DNA of 64,000 nucleotides from Acidobacteriota bacterium. Its GTDB lineage: Bacteria; Acidobacteriota; Vicinamibacteria; Vicinamibacterales; JAKQTR01. This document shows, one piece after another, positions 62,732 through 64,000 of this stretch; position 1 is the stretch's first letter, and each line of letters begins with the position of its first letter. Made by a program: the position numbers and the translations under genes. Under the pieces are notes generated by a model, which was not told the DNA's origin, searched no databases, and saw only the letters and a list, made by a program, of their open reading frames with translations. The stretch is taken from positions 1-64,000 of the forward strand of contig JAPKZO010000017.1 of NCBI GenBank assembly GCA_026393755.1. The letters run 5' to 3'.

Positions 62732-64000
62732 GATTTCTGATCCGTCACTCCTGGCGGCGGGGCCTTAACCATGAGCACCGTCCGGGAGCTTTCGTTCCCG
62801 GTGCGATCCACGGCGCTCACCGCGACAGCCGTGATCGGCGTCGCCCCCGCCTCGAGCGTCACGCTCGTTCGGACACCGGGCACGATCTGGTGGGTCCACA
62901 CGCCATCGCGCTGCTGATACACGACCCACAGGAACGCAGCTTCCTCCCCCCGCGGCGTCCACGAGACGTCGAGGCCGCTCGCGCCCGTCTTCGCGCGCAC
63001 CTCGGGCGAGGCGGGCGGTGTGGCGTCGAGCCACGGACTCGCCGGAACCAGCGCCTGCCTGGCGTAGGGTCCGGTGAAGTACTGGCCCGTGCCTTCGAGC
63101 ACGCCCTTCAGCAGCCCTCCGGGCAGCGCGGTGTCCGTGCCCTGCAGCGCTTTCATGCTGAAGAACACGTTGCCCGGCGCATCAGGCACCATGCCGCGCG
63201 TAATCATGATCTGGTTGATGATCTCCCGCGCGCCCTCTTGGCTGCGTCCCTGGCCAATCGTCAGGCCCGGCCACAGATGCCTGGCGCGCGTGTTCTGCTC
63301 TTTCCACCAGCCGAGCAGCACCGGATAGCTCTGGGACACACGACCGATCTGCCAGTAGAGTTGCGGCGTGAAGTAGTCCACCCACCCTTCCGCGAGCCAC
63401 AGGCGCGCGTCGGCGTAGAGCTTGTCGAACTGGTCGTACCCCTGGATCGAGACTGGGATCCCCGGTCGCCAGATCCCGAACGGGCTGATGCCGAACTTGC
63501 AATGCGGTTTCGTCGCCTTGATCTCGAAGTAGAGCCTCTGGATGAAGCGATTGACGGCCTCGCGCCGCCAGTCGTTCCGCGCAAGGGTCCCGCCCGTAGC
63601 CCGGTACGCCGCGAAGCTCTTATCGTCGGGAAAGTCCTTGCCGTCGTTGTAATCCCAGTAGGGATAGAAGTAGTCGTCGAAGTGCACGCCGTCGATGTCG
63701 TAGCGGCGGACGACGTCCATGACCACCGCGATGGAATGATCCTGCACGCTCTTGAGCGCCGGGTCCATCCAGTAGTAGCCCTTGTCGCCGAGCTTTACCA
63801 CCATCTCGGGGTGGGCTCTGACCAGCGAGTTCGGCGCCAGGCCCTCGACGCCTCCCGGATGGGACGGGTGATTGGCGCGATAGGGGTTGTACCACGTGTT
63901 GAATTCGATGCCCCGCTTGTGCGACTCGGCGACCCAGAACTCGAGCGGATCGTAGTACGGGTTCGGGGCCTGGCCCTGTTTGCCGGTCAGGTAGGCCGAC
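62728..64000 (-). CDS. GHL10-like family 10 glycosyl hydrolase (5' end outside window)
   Basis: Partial: the frame stays open to the window edge. The visible ~424 residues belong to the glycosyl-hydrolase-like 10 (DUF187) family: ANPYYDPLEFW-type start, GIEFNTWYNPYRANHPSHP, DIDGVHFDDYFYPYWDYN with acidic candidates for catalysis, and WVDYFTPQLYWQIG. A fibronectin-III-like C-terminal module follows (~residue 310 on). Such proteins are usually secreted and act on polysaccharide or peptidoglycan. Coupled to the acetyltransferase by ATGA. Confidence 0.87.
   Translation of the reverse strand, partial: SAYLTGKQGQAPNPYYDPLEFWVAESHKRGIEFNTWYNPYRANHPSHPGGVEGLAPNSLVRAHPEMVVKLGDKGYYWMDPALKSVQDHSIAVVMDVVRRYDIDGVHFDDYFYPYWDYNDGKDFPDDKSFAAYRATGGTLARNDWRREAVNRFIQRLYFEIKATKPHCKFGISPFGIWRPGIPVSIQGYDQFDKLYADARLWLAEGWVDYFTPQLYWQIGRVSQSYPVLLGWWKEQNTRARHLWPGLTIGQGRSQEGAREIINQIMITRGMVPDAPGNVFFSMKALQGTDTALPGGLLKGVLEGTGQYFTGPYARQALVPASPWLDATPPASPEVRAKTGASGLDVSWTPRGEEAAFLWVVYQQRDGVWTHQIVPGVRTSVTLEAGATPITAVAVSAVDRTGNESSRTVLMVKAPPPGVTDQKS

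Overview
The window is about 64 kb of high-GC bacterial chromosome. Its gene repertoire suggests an Acidobacteriota member of Vicinamibacteria type. The pointers are a Ser/Thr kinase fused to a TolB-like beta-propeller, a DUF5916 outer-membrane barrel, two BlaI/M56 (BlaR-like) pairs, a giant Reg_prop hybrid histidine kinase, secreted S9 and M28 peptidases and a GHL10-type hydrolase. The assignment rests on family content, not on a marker gene. I see no rRNA, tRNA, CRISPR array, integrase or transposase.

Layout. 0-2.3 kb: a BlaI repressor and M56 sensor pair whose 16-bp palindromic operator fills the 17-bp spacer of a TTGACA/TATGTT promoter. 2.4-7.5 kb: a small toxin-antitoxin neighbourhood. 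It holds an intact mntA-hepT pair, an intact small-protein plus nucleotidyltransferase pair, a frameshifted DUF433 antitoxin, two copies of a 168-bp direct repeat that carries a DUF433 tail, and two severed nucleotidyltransferase 3' ends. A kinase-propeller gene lies among them. 7.6-9.8 kb: a DUF5916 outer-membrane protein. 10.1-14.0 kb: a tightly overlapping operon of TIGR04076 protein, four-cluster ferredoxin, tungsten aldehyde ferredoxin oxidoreductase and amino-acid permease. It is followed by a [2Fe-2S] ferredoxin-methyltransferase fusion.

15.5-31.1 kb: a secreted protein, a GT-C-like membrane protein, an RND efflux pump with its adaptor, S9 and M28 peptidases, a small membrane protein, a YdcF protein, a Tat-exported class V aminotransferase and proline dehydrogenase. 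31.3-34.0 kb: a second BlaI/M56 pair in which the sensor ends in three TonB-C-like domains. 34.1-37.7 kb: a DODA-type dioxygenase, a hairpin repeat, and mmsA. On the same strand, mmsA is flanked by a leuC 5' fragment upstream and a leuB 3' fragment downstream. 37.8-47.2 kb: peptide and amino-acid catabolism, with a POT transporter, a CoA-transferase/alanine dehydrogenase operon, and a D-aminoacylase, gamma-glutamyltranspeptidase and swivel-first aconitase operon. 47.4-57.1 kb: signalling (GGDEF response regulator, Reg_prop hybrid kinase), a TGS-containing uridine-kinase-like protein and an OPT transporter. 57.3-62.2 kb: a compact DUF362, membrane polyferredoxin, DUF362, DUF6599-like operon, the most system-like uncharacterised unit here. 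The window ends inside a GHL10-like hydrolase gene.

Common thread: secreted peptidases, peptide and amino-acid transporters and amino-acid-degrading enzymes fit a proteolytic heterotroph, with two Fe-S-rich redox operons. Several genes have a -10 box so close to the start codon that leaderless mRNAs are likely.
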